The notes beneath the pieces were generated by a model that was given only the letters and a program-made list of their open reading frames with translations, was not told the DNA's origin and did not search any database. A program made the translations under genes and the position numbers. This document shows positions 7,630 to 16,260 of a stretch of 64,000 nucleotides of DNA, one piece after another (positions within the stretch are counted from its first letter, which is position 1; each line of letters begins with the position of its first letter). Origin of the DNA: an uncultured Alistipes sp. (GTDB taxonomy: Bacteria > Bacteroidota > Bacteroidia > Bacteroidales > Rikenellaceae); contig UQUQ01000006.1 of assembly GCA_900544265.1 (NCBI GenBank), positions 33,423-97,422 on the forward strand, given 5' to 3'.

Positions 7630-9123
7630 ATGTCGATCCGAAATACCTTGTTCAAGGCGTGGTTCTCGCAGCGCGAGCGCGCCATCGACCGCTTCCGCCG
7701 CCATCCCGCCGAGACGCAGGAGCGCATGCTGCGGCGGCTGCTCCGCCGCGGACGCCGCACGGAGTTCGGCGAACGCTACGGACTGCGGCACGTACATACG
7801 GTCGGGCAGTTCCAGTCGGCGGTCGGGACCTTCGACTACGAGACCTTCAAGCCCTACATCGAGCGGATGCGCGAGGGGGTGCGCAACGTGACGGCCCCGG
7901 GGCGCGTGACGCTCTTCGCCCGCTCGTCGGGCACGACCTCCGACCGCAGCAAGTACATCCCCGTGACGACGGAGTCGCTGTGGTGGAACCATACGCTGGG
8001 CATGCGCGACGTGGCGACGGTCTACGCGGCCAACTACCCCCGTTCGCACGTCTTCGACGGCAAGACGCTGACGCTCGGCGGCTCGTGCACGCGCGAGGGG
8101 CGCAACCTGGTGGGCGACCTCTCGGCGCTGCTCATCCACGAGACGGGCATCTGGAGCGGCTGGTTCCGCGCCCCGCGCATCGAGACGGCCATCATCCCGG
8201 ACTTCTGGCAGAAGGCCGACGCCATCTGCCGCGAGTGCGTCGGCGAGCGCATCACCGCCTTTGCCGGGGTGCCGTCGTGGAACCTGGCGCTCATGCGCCG
8301 CGTGCTGGAGTATACGGGCAAGCGGAACCTGCTGGAGGTGTGGCCCGATCTGGAGATGTTCGCTCACGGCGGCGTGGAGTTCGCCCCCTACCGGGCGTCG
8401 TTCCGCGAGCTGATCCCCTCGGACGACATGCACTACATGGAGACCTACAACGCCTCGGAGGGCTTCTTCGCGCTGGCCGACGACCCGTCGCGCGACGACA
8501 TGCTGCTGATGCTCGACTACGGCACCTTCTTCGAGTTCCGCGACGGCGACCGCCTCGTGCCGCTCGAAGGGGTCGTCTGCGGCAAGGTATATGCCGTGGT
8601 CATCACGTCGAACAACGGACTGTGGCGCTACGAGATCGGCGATACGGTGGAGTTCACCTCGACGAACCCCTACCGCATCCGTTTCGCCGGGCGCACACGT
8701 CAATATATCAACGTCTTCGGCGAGGAGCTGATCGTCGACAACGCAGACCGGGCCCTCGCGGAGGCGTGCCGCCGCACGGGAGCCGTCGTTGCGGAGTACT
8801 CCGTCGCGCCGTGCTACATGTCGCTGCACGAGCGCGGGGCGCACGAGTGGATCGTGGAGTTCGAGCGCGAGCCCGACGACCGGGAGCGGTTCGCCGACGA
8901 ACTCGACCGGGCGCTGCGGGCCGTCAATTCGGACTACGACGCCAAGCGGCAGACGACGCTCGAGCGGCAGCGCCTGACGGTCCTGGAGCGGGGCACGCTC
9001 TTCGAGTGGATGCGCAGCCGGGGCAAGAACAAGGTGCCGCGGCTGATGAACGACCGCCGCGCGGCGGACGACATGCTCGCCTTTGCGGCCGGACGCCGGG
9101 GCGTGCGGAGTGAGAACAAGTGA
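7630..9123 (+). CDS. GH3 auxin-responsive promoter family protein
   Basis: A 497-residue bacterial GH3-fold protein. GH3 enzymes belong to the adenylate-forming superfamily and link a carboxylic acid to an amine; bacterial substrates are mostly unknown. The ATP-binding motif FARSSGTTSDRSKYIP is clear near residue 100, followed by the family segments FAGVPSW, METYNASEG and LWRYEIGDTVEFTS (the YxxGD motif). The start at 7630 gives a normal N-terminus (MSIRNTLFKAWF). It lies 8 bases after trkA and 27 bases before a nucleoside kinase gene, in an apparent operon of loosely related genes. Confidence 0.9.
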   Translation: MSIRNTLFKAWFSQRERAIDRFRRHPAETQERMLRRLLRRGRRTEFGERYGLRHVHTVGQFQSAVGTFDYETFKPYIERMREGVRNVTAPGRVTLFARSSGTTSDRSKYIPVTTESLWWNHTLGMRDVATVYAANYPRSHVFDGKTLTLGGSCTREGRNLVGDLSALLIHETGIWSGWFRAPRIETAIIPDFWQKADAICRECVGERITAFAGVPSWNLALMRRVLEYTGKRNLLEVWPDLEMFAHGGVEFAPYRASFRELIPSDDMHYMETYNASEGFFALADDPSRDDMLLMLDYGTFFEFRDGDRLVPLEGVVCGKVYAVVITSNNGLWRYEIGDTVEFTSTNPYRIRFAGRTRQYINVFGEELIVDNADRALAEACRRTGAVVAEYSVAPCYMSLHERGAHEWIVEFEREPDDRERFADELDRALRAVNSDYDAKRQTTLERQRLTVLERGTLFEWMRSRGKNKVPRLMNDRRAADDMLAFAAGRRGVRSENK

Positions 9124-9150
9124 GAGTGAAAGGTACAAAATCTTGAAGCC

Positions 9151-9771
9151 ATGTACATAGCCATTGCAGGAAATATCGGGAGCGGCAAGACGACGCTGAC
9201 CCAGCTTCTGACCGGGCGTTACCACGCCAAGGCCTACCTCGAGGAGTGCAACAACCCCTACATCGGGGATTTTTACGAGGACATGAATCGCTGGTCGTTC
9301 CATCTTCAGATCAGCTTTCTCGGCAGCCGCATCGAGCAGACGATGGACATGCTGGCCGACAGCCGCAAGGGGGCGGGCGTGATCTTCCAGGACCGCACGA
9401 TCTACGAGGATGCGCACATTTTCGCCGAGAACCTCCACGAGATGGGGCTGATGACCACGCGCGACATCGAGACCTACATGAAGATCTTCCGCCTGGTGAC
9501 GGAGCTCATCCCGCAGCCCGATCTGCTGATCTACCTCAAGGCCAGCGTTCCGACGCTCATTTCGCAGATCCGCAAGCGGGGCCGCGAGTACGAGATGAAC
9601 ATCGACGAGTCGTATCTCCAGCGGCTCAACGACAAGTACAACCACTGGATCGACCACATCTACGAGGGAGAGGTGCTTGTCGTCGACAAGGACCACGAGG
9701 ACTTCTCCGATCCGGCCGTGATGGAGCGCATCTGCGCCCGGCTGGATGCGATCAAGGCCGCAAAGCGATAA
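9151..9771 (+). CDS. Deoxynucleoside kinase family protein
   Basis: A 206-residue P-loop kinase of the dNK family (PF01712), which phosphorylates deoxyribonucleosides for salvage. Visible are Walker A GNIGSGKTT at residues 7-15, the nucleoside-contact segment WSFHLQISFL, the catalytic-site ERS-like motif replaced by QDRTIYED (the DR of the DRS motif is kept), and a LID with RKRGREYE. The specificity (dA/dG versus dC) cannot be told by eye. It is followed after three bases by an rRNA methyltransferase gene. Confidence 0.9.
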   Translation: MYIAIAGNIGSGKTTLTQLLTGRYHAKAYLEECNNPYIGDFYEDMNRWSFHLQISFLGSRIEQTMDMLADSRKGAGVIFQDRTIYEDAHIFAENLHEMGLMTTRDIETYMKIFRLVTELIPQPDLLIYLKASVPTLISQIRKRGREYEMNIDESYLQRLNDKYNHWIDHIYEGEVLVVDKDHEDFSDPAVMERICARLDAIKAAKR

Positions 9772-9774
9772 CGG

Positions 9775-11328
9775 ATGGAGCTACCGGCACGATTCGTCGA
9801 GCGGGTCCTGCGCGACCTGGGGGAGGCCGAGGGCCGGGCGCTCTGCGCGGCGCTCGATACGCCGTCGCCCGTCAGCATCCGCCTGAATCCCGTCAAGTGC
9901 GGTGCGGACGGGGGGAGCTGCCGGATTCTCGGAGAGGATGCCGCTGCGGAGTGCGCGGGGCTGGTTCCCGGGAAGTGTGCCGGGTCGATTCCCGGCGCGG
10001 GTGCCGCGGAGGGTGCCGACAGTAGGGTTCCCGGGACGGAAGTTACGGACGGGAGTGCCGCGACGTGCGACGATGCCGTCGCCGGGCTGCTGCGGCGGCT
10101 GGGCGCGACGGAGCGGGTGCCGTGGAGCGATGCGGGGTGGTACCTCGCCGCGCGGCCGCTCTTCACGCTCGACAGCGACTTCCATGCCGGGGCCTACTAC
10201 GTGCAGGAGGCTTCGTCGCAGGTGGTCGGCCGGCTGCTTGGCGGCGATGCGCTGCGCGGCGCCCGGGTGCTGGACCTCTGCGCCGCGCCGGGCGGCAAGA
10301 CGACCCTCTACGCCTCGCTCGTCGGGCCGGAGGGGCTGGTCATCGCCAACGAGATCGACCGCCGCCGGGCGCAGGTGCTGGCGGACAACGTCCGCAAGTG
10401 GGGGACGGGCAACGTGGCCGTGACCTGCTGCGAGCCGCGCACGGTGTGCGACTTCGAGGCGTGGTTCGACGTGGTGGCCGTGGATGCCCCCTGCTCGGGT
10501 GAGGGGATGTTCCGCAAGGACGACGGGGCCCGTGTCGAGTGGAGCGAGGGCAACGTGCGGATGTGTGCCGCGCGGCAGGACGACATCCTGCGTGAGGCGT
10601 GGCGTGCGCTCCGGCCCGGGGGAACGCTCCTGTACAGCACCTGCACGTTCAACCGCGACGAGGACGAAGGGTCGCTCGAACGGCTGGCGGCATGGGCCGG
10701 CGGGGAGCTGGCCGAGGCGCCCGAGGTCAGGATGGACGCGGCCTGGGGCGTTGTCTGCGGCAGGGTGGGGGTCTTCCGCACCTTCCGCTTCTATCCCCAC
10801 CGGGCACGCGGTGAGGGCTTCTTCGCCGCCGTGGCGCGCAAGGCGCCCGATGCCGGAGGGCGGACGCGCACACCGAAGGCGCGGCGGAGCATCATCTCGG
10901 CCGTGGACCGGACGTCGGCGGCCGAACTCGCGCGCTGGCTCCGCGAGCCGGAGCGCATGCGTTTCGGCGAGGTGGCCGGGACGTGCTACGCCTGGTATGC
11001 CGCGCAGGCCGAGGCCGTGCGGCAGCTCTCCGACGCCCTGCCCGTGATCTGCTCGGGTGTGGCGCTGGGGCAGATCTTCAAGGGACGCCTCAAGCCCGAC
11101 GGGGCGCTGGCCCTCTTTGCGGGGCTCGACCGCGGGGCGGTGCCCGTCGCCGAACTCGGCGAGGAGGAGGCGCTGCGCTACCTGCGGCGGCAGGAGATCG
11201 CCGCGCAGGGGCTGGCCGAAGGGGTGAACCTCGTCTGTGCGCGGGGCCGTGCGCTGGGTTTTGCCAAGCGGATCGGTGCGCGGGTCAACAACATGTATCC
11301 CAACTCGTTGCGGATCGTAATGAAGTAA
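9775..11328 (+). CDS. RsmF/RsmB-type rRNA cytosine-5 methyltransferase
   Basis: A 517-residue SAM-dependent methyltransferase of the NOL1/NOP2/Sun family, most like RsmF (16S rRNA m5C). The SAM site LDLCAAPGGKTT, motif IV DAPCSGEGMFRKD and motif VI STCTFNRDEDEG carry both catalytic cysteines. The C-terminal part has the RsmF-type PUA-like region. Unusual is a Gly/Ala-rich insert at about residues 43-105 (bases 9901-10090) between SIRLNP and RVPW, where family members usually have only a short linker; its DNA contains three TTCCCGG-bearing near-repeats. It overlaps no neighbour but follows the kinase by three bases. Confidence 0.9.
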   Translation: MELPARFVERVLRDLGEAEGRALCAALDTPSPVSIRLNPVKCGADGGSCRILGEDAAAECAGLVPGKCAGSIPGAGAAEGADSRVPGTEVTDGSAATCDDAVAGLLRRLGATERVPWSDAGWYLAARPLFTLDSDFHAGAYYVQEASSQVVGRLLGGDALRGARVLDLCAAPGGKTTLYASLVGPEGLVIANEIDRRRAQVLADNVRKWGTGNVAVTCCEPRTVCDFEAWFDVVAVDAPCSGEGMFRKDDGARVEWSEGNVRMCAARQDDILREAWRALRPGGTLLYSTCTFNRDEDEGSLERLAAWAGGELAEAPEVRMDAAWGVVCGRVGVFRTFRFYPHRARGEGFFAAVARKAPDAGGRTRTPKARRSIISAVDRTSAAELARWLREPERMRFGEVAGTCYAWYAAQAEAVRQLSDALPVICSGVALGQIFKGRLKPDGALALFAGLDRGAVPVAELGEEEALRYLRRQEIAAQGLAEGVNLVCARGRALGFAKRIGARVNNMYPNSLRIVMK

Positions 11329-11344
11329 GTCAAGAGAAGCATAT

Positions 11345-12214
11345 ATGGCCGAGAAACTCTATTATTCGATGGGCGAGGTGGCCGAAATGTTCGATGTCCG
11401 GCCCTCGCTGCTGCGTCACTGGGAGTCGCAGTTTGCGGTGTTGCGTCCCAAGCGCAACAAGAAGGGCAACCGGCTCTTCACGCCGCAGGATGTCGAGAAC
11501 CTCAAGCTGATCTACCACCTGGTCAAGGAGCGCGGCATGACGCTCGACGGGGCGCGCAAGGCGCTGCGGAGCCGCCGTGCCGACAAGGGCGTGAGCCGCG
11601 ATGCCGAACTCATGGAGCGCCTGCAGCGCATCCGGGCCCTGCTGCTCGAGGTGCGCGAGGACCTCAAGGCGGACGAGGGCGAGGTCGTCGCCGTGGCGGA
11701 TGATTTTGCCGCGGAGGAGCCGTCCGTGACGCCGGTCGCAGCCCAAACGCCGGTGCCGTCGGAACCTGCGGCGGAGGTGCCTGCCGAAACGGCCGGGGAG
11801 CGTGCGACGGAACCCGCGCCGGCCGGACCTGCACCGAAGGCCGGCCGCCCCGTCGTGGAAAATGCCGGTGCGGAGCCTGCGGCGGAAATCGCGGGAGCCG
11901 ACACGAAAGCAGGCGCGCAAACCGGTTCGGAAACCCCGGCTTTGGAAGCCTCGGCTTCGGGTGGACCGGTTGCGGATGGCCCGGCCTCGGATGCTCCGGC
12001 CACCGCGGCACCTGCCGCGGAGCGCCCGGCCGCACCGCGCCGCCGCAAGGCCGTGGTGAAGATCGTCGAGGAGGCGGACGGGGAGACGCCGGCGGCCGAA
12101 ACTGCGGACGGTGTGGCACCCGCCCGTCGCCCGGCGCGCCGCCCGCGCCGCGGCAAGAAGGAGGATGCGGAGAACAAGGAGCTCTTCGCCTTTTACGAAC
12201 AATCGTTATTCTGA
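11345..12214 (+). CDS. MerR-family HTH protein with long disordered tail
   Basis: A 289-residue protein. Residues 1-75 are a winged MerR-type DNA-binding domain (YSMGEVAEMFDVRPSLLRHWE, then NRLFTPQDVENLKLIY), the form common in Bacteroidota and lacking the metal-binding C-terminus of classic MerR. A short helix follows to about residue 115. The remaining 170 residues are Ala/Pro/Glu-rich low complexity with basic patches (APRRRKAVVK, RRPARRPRRGKK) and should be disordered. The tail may bind nucleic acid or simply be tolerated expansion. It lies 16 bases after the RsmF-like gene and 5 bases before the Nif3 gene. Confidence 0.87.
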   Translation: MAEKLYYSMGEVAEMFDVRPSLLRHWESQFAVLRPKRNKKGNRLFTPQDVENLKLIYHLVKERGMTLDGARKALRSRRADKGVSRDAELMERLQRIRALLLEVREDLKADEGEVVAVADDFAAEEPSVTPVAAQTPVPSEPAAEVPAETAGERATEPAPAGPAPKAGRPVVENAGAEPAAEIAGADTKAGAQTGSETPALEASASGGPVADGPASDAPATAAPAAERPAAPRRRKAVVKIVEEADGETPAAETADGVAPARRPARRPRRGKKEDAENKELFAFYEQSLF

Positions 12215-12219
12215 CCCAT

Positions 12220-13005
12220 ATGAAAATCAAGGAGATAAGCGAAGTCATCGAGCGATTCGCACCGCTCTCTCTGCAGGAGTCCTACGACAATGCGGGGCTG
12301 ATCGTGGGGCGTCCCGACGACGAGGTGCACCGGGCGCTGCTGGCCGTCGACGTGACCGAGGAGGTGTTGGACGAGGCCGAGCGTGAAGGGTGCGACCTGG
12401 TCATCACGCACCATCCGATCGTCTTCCACGCCCTCAAGCGGTTCAACTCGGCCGATCCCGTGCAGCGGTGCGTCGAGCGGGCCATCCGCCGCGGCATCGC
12501 CCTCTACGCCTGCCATACGAACCTCGACAGCGCCCCCGGCGGCATGAGCTGGCGTCTGGCCGCGATGCTCGGGGTGGAGAATCTGCGCGTGCTGCAACCC
12601 TCGGAGACGGTACCCGGGGCCGGGTTCGGCGTCGTGGGCGAGCTGCCTGCCGAGGAGGAAACGGTGGCTTTCATGCGTCGCATGCAGCGCCTGCTCGAGG
12701 TGCGGGTCGTCCGCCACAGCGACATCGCCTCGCCGACGGTGCGCCGCGTCGCGGTCTGCACGGGCGCCGGCGCCTCGCTCATCGGCGACGCACGCCGCGC
12801 CGGAGCCGACATCTACGTCACCGCCGACATGAAGTACAATGACTTCATGACACCCGATAAGGCCCTCACGGTGGCGGATATAGGCCATTTTGAAAGTGAA
12901 TATTGCGCAATTCGGATTTTATTTGATATTTTATCGAAAAATTTATGTACCTTTGCGGTTCGCAAGAGTGAGTGCTCTCGCAATCCGGTGAACTATCTGG
13001 TTTAG
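12220..13005 (+). CDS. Nif3-like dinuclear metal-centre protein
   Basis: A 261-residue NIF3/YbgI/DUF34 family protein, a toroidal hexamer with two metal ions per subunit. Metal ligands are visible in THHPIVFH, HTNLDSAPGG and, near the C-terminus, ADIGHFESE. Family members have been linked to GTP cyclohydrolase-like or nucleotide-repair roles, none settled for this lineage. The last 60 bases of the gene carry the promoter for the next gene, so the C-terminal residues after FESEY are constrained by both functions. It shares a transcript with the MerR-like gene. Confidence 0.9.
   Translation: MKIKEISEVIERFAPLSLQESYDNAGLIVGRPDDEVHRALLAVDVTEEVLDEAEREGCDLVITHHPIVFHALKRFNSADPVQRCVERAIRRGIALYACHTNLDSAPGGMSWRLAAMLGVENLRVLQPSETVPGAGFGVVGELPAEEETVAFMRRMQRLLEVRVVRHSDIASPTVRRVAVCTGAGASLIGDARRAGADIYVTADMKYNDFMTPDKALTVADIGHFESEYCAIRILFDILSKNLCTFAVRKSECSRNPVNYLV
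12922..12955 (+). promoter_or_regulatory. Promoter inside the 3' end of the Nif3 gene
   Basis: TTTG (12922-12925) and TACCTTTG (12948-12955) separated by 22 bases, slightly more than usual. The local DNA is AT-rich within a GC-rich gene. It would drive the zinc-ribbon gene at 13028 with a leader of about 65 nt. Confidence 0.6.
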
Positions 13006-13027
13006 TCCAAAACTATAAAAACACTAT

Positions 13028-13789
13028 ATGGCAACACAGAAGAAGACGGCCGACGTTGATTATTCGATGCAGGAGAAGATCCTGGCGCTCTACGATCTGC
13101 AGAAGATCGACAGCAAGATCGACGGAATCAACAAGGTGAAAGGTGAACTGCCGCTCGAAGTGCAGGATCTCGAGGACGAGATGGCGGGCTTGAAGACCCG
13201 GGTCGAACACATCAACGCCGAGATCGAGGAGCTCAACGCCCTGACCAAGCAGCGCAGGCGCGAGATCGATCAGGCCAAAATCCAGATCGGCAACTACAAG
13301 GAGCAGCAGAACAACGTGCGCAACAACCGCGAGTTCGACGCGATCACCAAGGAGATCGAGTATCAGGAGCTCGAGATCGAGCTGGCCGAGAAGCGTCTGA
13401 AGGAGTATTCGGCGTCGATCAAGTCGAAGAAGCTCCAGCTCGAGGAGGTCGAGTCCAAGATGGCGGAGCGCAGCGCGGACCTCGAGGCCAAGAAGAGCGA
13501 ACTCGAGGGCATCGAGGCCGAGACGGCGCCGCTGGTTGCCCAGTACGAGGCCGAGGCCGAGCGGGCGAAGGCCAAGATCGACGAACGCCTGCTGGTGGCC
13601 TACGAACGCATCCGTCGCAACGTGCGCAACGGACTGGCCGTTGTGACCGTCAAGCGCGATGCCTGCGGCGGCTGCTTCAACCGCATTCCCCCGCAGCGTC
13701 AGGTCGAAATCCGTCAGGGCAAGAAGATCATCATCTGCGAGTATTGCGGCCGCATCCTCGTCGCCGATCCCGAGCAGGCCGAAGAGTAG
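13028..13789 (+). CDS. Coiled-coil protein with C4-type zinc ribbon
   Basis: A 253-residue protein: residues 15-190 are a long charged coiled coil (many EIEEL, KKSELE-type heptads), and the C-terminus is a zinc ribbon with CGGCFNRIPPQ and CEYCGRIL (two CxxC pairs, PF02591). Members occur widely next to Nif3 genes, as here, and have been proposed to act in ribosome- or secretion-related processes; no enzymatic motif is present. It has its own promoter within the upstream gene and a strong terminator. Confidence 0.9.
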   Translation: MATQKKTADVDYSMQEKILALYDLQKIDSKIDGINKVKGELPLEVQDLEDEMAGLKTRVEHINAEIEELNALTKQRRREIDQAKIQIGNYKEQQNNVRNNREFDAITKEIEYQELEIELAEKRLKEYSASIKSKKLQLEEVESKMAERSADLEAKKSELEGIEAETAPLVAQYEAEAERAKAKIDERLLVAYERIRRNVRNGLAVVTVKRDACGGCFNRIPPQRQVEIRQGKKIIICEYCGRILVADPEQAEE

Positions 13790-13813
13790 GCGCGGCGAAC
13801 CGAAACCGTTTAT

Positions 13814-13848
13814 GCGGAGAACAGAAATGCTGTTCTCCGCTTTTTTTT
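13814..13848 (+). terminator. Strong terminator
   Basis: Perfect 11-base stem GCGGAGAACAG / CTGTTCTCCGC, five-base loop, then eight T residues; 24 bases after the zinc-ribbon gene. Confidence 0.95.
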
Positions 13849-13935
13849 GCGCGGTCCGGTCCGTCGGGGCAGTCTTCGACGGCTCTTTTGTTCCGCCGCC
13901 GTTGTTGTCCCGCCGGTTCTTTTTCTTTTGCTTCC

Positions 13936-14001
13936 CTGCCTGTTTCCTGCCTGTTTCCCGCCTGTTTCCCGCCTGTTTCCCGCCTGTGTCCGGCCTGTGT
14001 C
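13936..14001. repeat. Six tandem copies of an 11-base unit
   Basis: Units CTGCCTGTTTC, CTGCCTGTTTC, CCGCCTGTTTC (twice), CCGCCTGTGTC and CGGCCTGTGTC follow each other without gaps. Around them are further imperfect CTTTTGTTCCGC(T/C)GCC-type repeats (about 13886-14125). The whole 13850-14165 spacer is low-complexity and holds no gene. Confidence 0.9.
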
Positions 14002-14169
14002 CGGCCCTTTTGTTCCGCTGCCGTTGTTGTTCCGCTGCCGGCTGTGTTCCGCCGCTTTTGCTCCGCGGCTTTTGTTGCCACGCCGCCCGCCGCCTGCATC
14101 CCGGCTCTTTTGCTCCGCCGCCGCTTTTTCCCGCCGACTGCGGAACCGGTCCACGGGGTGGCCGGAAAT

Positions 14170-14226
14170 GTTAATTTATTAACATTGAAAAATTTTCCGA
14201 CTTTTCCAAATTATCCTTAACTTTGC
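14170..14226 (+). promoter_or_regulatory. nadE: nadE promoter region with inverted repeat
   Basis: TAACTTTGC (14218-14226) is a full -7 match; the -33 position reads TTCC, two mismatches. Upstream, GTTAAT-TT-ATTAAC (14170-14183) is an inverted repeat in an AT-rich stretch that could be an operator. The leader would be about 30 nt. Because nadE, rseC and the rnf genes follow one another closely, this may be the promoter for the whole 7.4 kb group. Confidence 0.55.
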
Positions 14227-14259
14227 AGAGTTATAGTTTCCGGACCAAATTTACTGTAG

Positions 14260-15837
14260 ATGAAAATAGCTATCGCCCAGCTGAATTACACCATCGGAGA
14301 CATCGATGGCAACACCTCGAAAGTCATCGACGCCATCAACCGGGCCAAGACCGAAAAGGCCGACCTTGTGATCTTTGCCGAGCAGGCCGTCAGCGGTACC
14401 CCGGCATTCGATCTGTTGCGCAAGACCACCTTCCTGGAGCTGTGTGAGGATGCCCTCGTGGAGATCGCCTCCTGTTGCGACGGGATCGCCGCCATCGTCG
14501 GCCTGCCGATTCTCACGGACAAGGGCACGATCAGCGCCGCGGCGCTCATTCAGGACCGCAAGGTGCTGCGGTACATCGGTAAAAAGTACATTACGGCCCG
14601 TCGCGAGATGGGTTTTCTTGTTCCATCCAAGGGCTTCGAGTATGCCACGATCAAGGGGCACCGCTGCGCAATCATCGTGGGCGACGACCTGAGCCGCGAG
14701 CGTGACTTCGACCGCTCGGTCGAGACGATCATCTCGATCAACGCCCGCAAGTACGGGCGCGGCTCGATGACCTACCGCTACGAGATGATGCGCCACCTGG
14801 CCTTCGTCGAGGGCAAGAACCTCGTCCTGGTCAATCAGGTCGGCGGTTCGACCGACATCGTCTACGACGGCACGTCGGGGGCGCTGAACAGCCGCGGCGA
14901 GCTGGTGCTCATGATGAAGAGTTTCGAGGAGGATTTCCGGATCTTCGACACGAAGGCCAAGAGCGATCCCGTGACGGTGCCGACGGGCAACGACCGCACG
15001 CGCATGATCTACGAGGCCGCCCGCTGCGGACTGCGCGACTTCTTCTTCAAGAACGGCTACACGAAGGCCTGCATCGGCCTGTCGGGCGGCATCGACTCCG
15101 CCGTGGTGGCCTGCCTGGCCGCCGACGCCCTGGGACGTGAAAATGTCCGCGCGCTGCTCATGCCCTCGCCCTTCTCGTCGGACAATTCGGTCGAGGATGC
15201 CAAGGAGCTGGCTCGCCGCCTCGGCATCGAATACAATGTCATCCCCATCTCGGAGATCTATACCAGCGTGGTCAACACGCTCAAGCCGGTGATCGGCGGC
15301 ACGGAGTTCGACTCCACGGAGGAGAACATCCAGACGCGCATCCGCACGGTGCTGCTCATGGCCGTGCAGAACAAGACCGGCTACGTTCTGCTGAACTCCT
15401 CGAACAAGAGCGAGAACGCCCTGGGTCTCTGCACCCTCTACGGCGATACGGCGGGCGCCTTCAGCCCGACGGGCGACCTCTACAAGGGCGAAATCTACGA
15501 CGTGGCCCGCTACATCAACCGCACGCAGGGCGATCCCATTCCCGAAAACATCCTGACCAAGGAACCTTCGTCGGAGCTGCACCCCGGACAGAAGGATACC
15601 GACATCCTGCCCCCCTACGAGGTGGTCGACGCCATCCTCTACCGCATGATCGAGGAGGGGCAGCACCGCGAGGAGATTGTCAACGCCGGCTTCGATTCGG
15701 AGGTTGTCGAGAAGATCCACGCGATGATCATGCGCAACGAGAAAAAACGGTTCCAGTTCCCGCCCGTGCTGCGGCTGTCGACGTGCTCCTTCGGCCACGA
15801 GCGGCTCATGCCCCTGACCAACAAATACGGAGATTAA
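14260..15837 (+). CDS. nadE: NAD+ synthase with degenerate glutaminase domain
   Basis: A 525-residue two-domain NadE that adenylates deamido-NAD and amidates it. The C-terminal synthase domain is intact: P-loop LSGGIDSAV near residue 275 and SSNKSENALG, TLYGDTAGAFSP further on. The N-terminal nitrilase-like domain should supply ammonia from glutamine with a Glu-Lys-Cys triad. Glu (FAEQAVSG) and Lys (IGKKYI) are kept, but the catalytic Cys of the ICEDLW-type motif reads IIVGDDLS, that is Gly. The protein may therefore use free ammonia. A GTG-initiated rseC follows after three bases. Domain assignment is firm, loss of glutaminase activity is inferred. Confidence 0.92.
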   Translation: MKIAIAQLNYTIGDIDGNTSKVIDAINRAKTEKADLVIFAEQAVSGTPAFDLLRKTTFLELCEDALVEIASCCDGIAAIVGLPILTDKGTISAAALIQDRKVLRYIGKKYITARREMGFLVPSKGFEYATIKGHRCAIIVGDDLSRERDFDRSVETIISINARKYGRGSMTYRYEMMRHLAFVEGKNLVLVNQVGGSTDIVYDGTSGALNSRGELVLMMKSFEEDFRIFDTKAKSDPVTVPTGNDRTRMIYEAARCGLRDFFFKNGYTKACIGLSGGIDSAVVACLAADALGRENVRALLMPSPFSSDNSVEDAKELARRLGIEYNVIPISEIYTSVVNTLKPVIGGTEFDSTEENIQTRIRTVLLMAVQNKTGYVLLNSSNKSENALGLCTLYGDTAGAFSPTGDLYKGEIYDVARYINRTQGDPIPENILTKEPSSELHPGQKDTDILPPYEVVDAILYRMIEEGQHREEIVNAGFDSEVVEKIHAMIMRNEKKRFQFPPVLRLSTCSFGHERLMPLTNKYGD

Positions 15838-15840
15838 GCG

Positions 15841-16260
15841 GTGCCTTCACAGATTGAACACAGCGGAGTGGTGTCTCGGATCGTGGGCGATACGGTCCAT
15901 GTGACGATCACTTCCCACAGTGCCTGCGGGTCGTGCAAGGCCCGGCAGGCGTGCGGCCTGGCCGAGACGCAGGAGAAGGTCGTCGAGGTCCGGACACCCG
16001 CAGCGGCGCAGTATGCTCCGGGGGATGCGGTCGTGGTCGGCGTGCGGCGCCGTGCAGGCGGCATTGCCGTGCTGCTGGCCTACGTCGGGGCGCTGGTCGT
16101 GCTGCTGGCCGTGCTGGCCGTGGCCGCCGGTCCGCTGCACTGGAGCGAGGGGCGCGCCGCGCTGGCGGCGCTTGCCGGCGTGGCGCTCTACTACGTCGTG
16201 CTGTGGCTCTTCCGCAAACGGATTGAACACACAATTCAATTTACAATAACAAAAATCTAA
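15841..16260 (+). CDS. rseC: SoxR-reducing system protein RseC family
   Basis: A 139-residue inner-membrane protein of the RseC/MucC family. The N-terminal soluble part has a Cys pair region SACGSCKARQACGL; two transmembrane helices (about residues 75-95 and 100-120) follow. RseC-type genes regularly open the rnf operon in Bacteroidota and are thought to assist the complex or use its electrons. The start codon is GTG at 15841, three bases after nadE; the stop abuts the rnfB ATG at 16261. Confidence 0.9.
   Translation: MPSQIEHSGVVSRIVGDTVHVTITSHSACGSCKARQACGLAETQEKVVEVRTPAAAQYAPGDAVVVGVRRRAGGIAVLLAYVGALVVLLAVLAVAAGPLHWSEGRAALAALAGVALYYVVLWLFRKRIEHTIQFTITKI

Noticed and set aside
13936-14001. 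Possible CRISPR array
   Set aside because: The 11-base units are directly adjacent without spacers; none of the arrays in the window has repeat-spacer structure.
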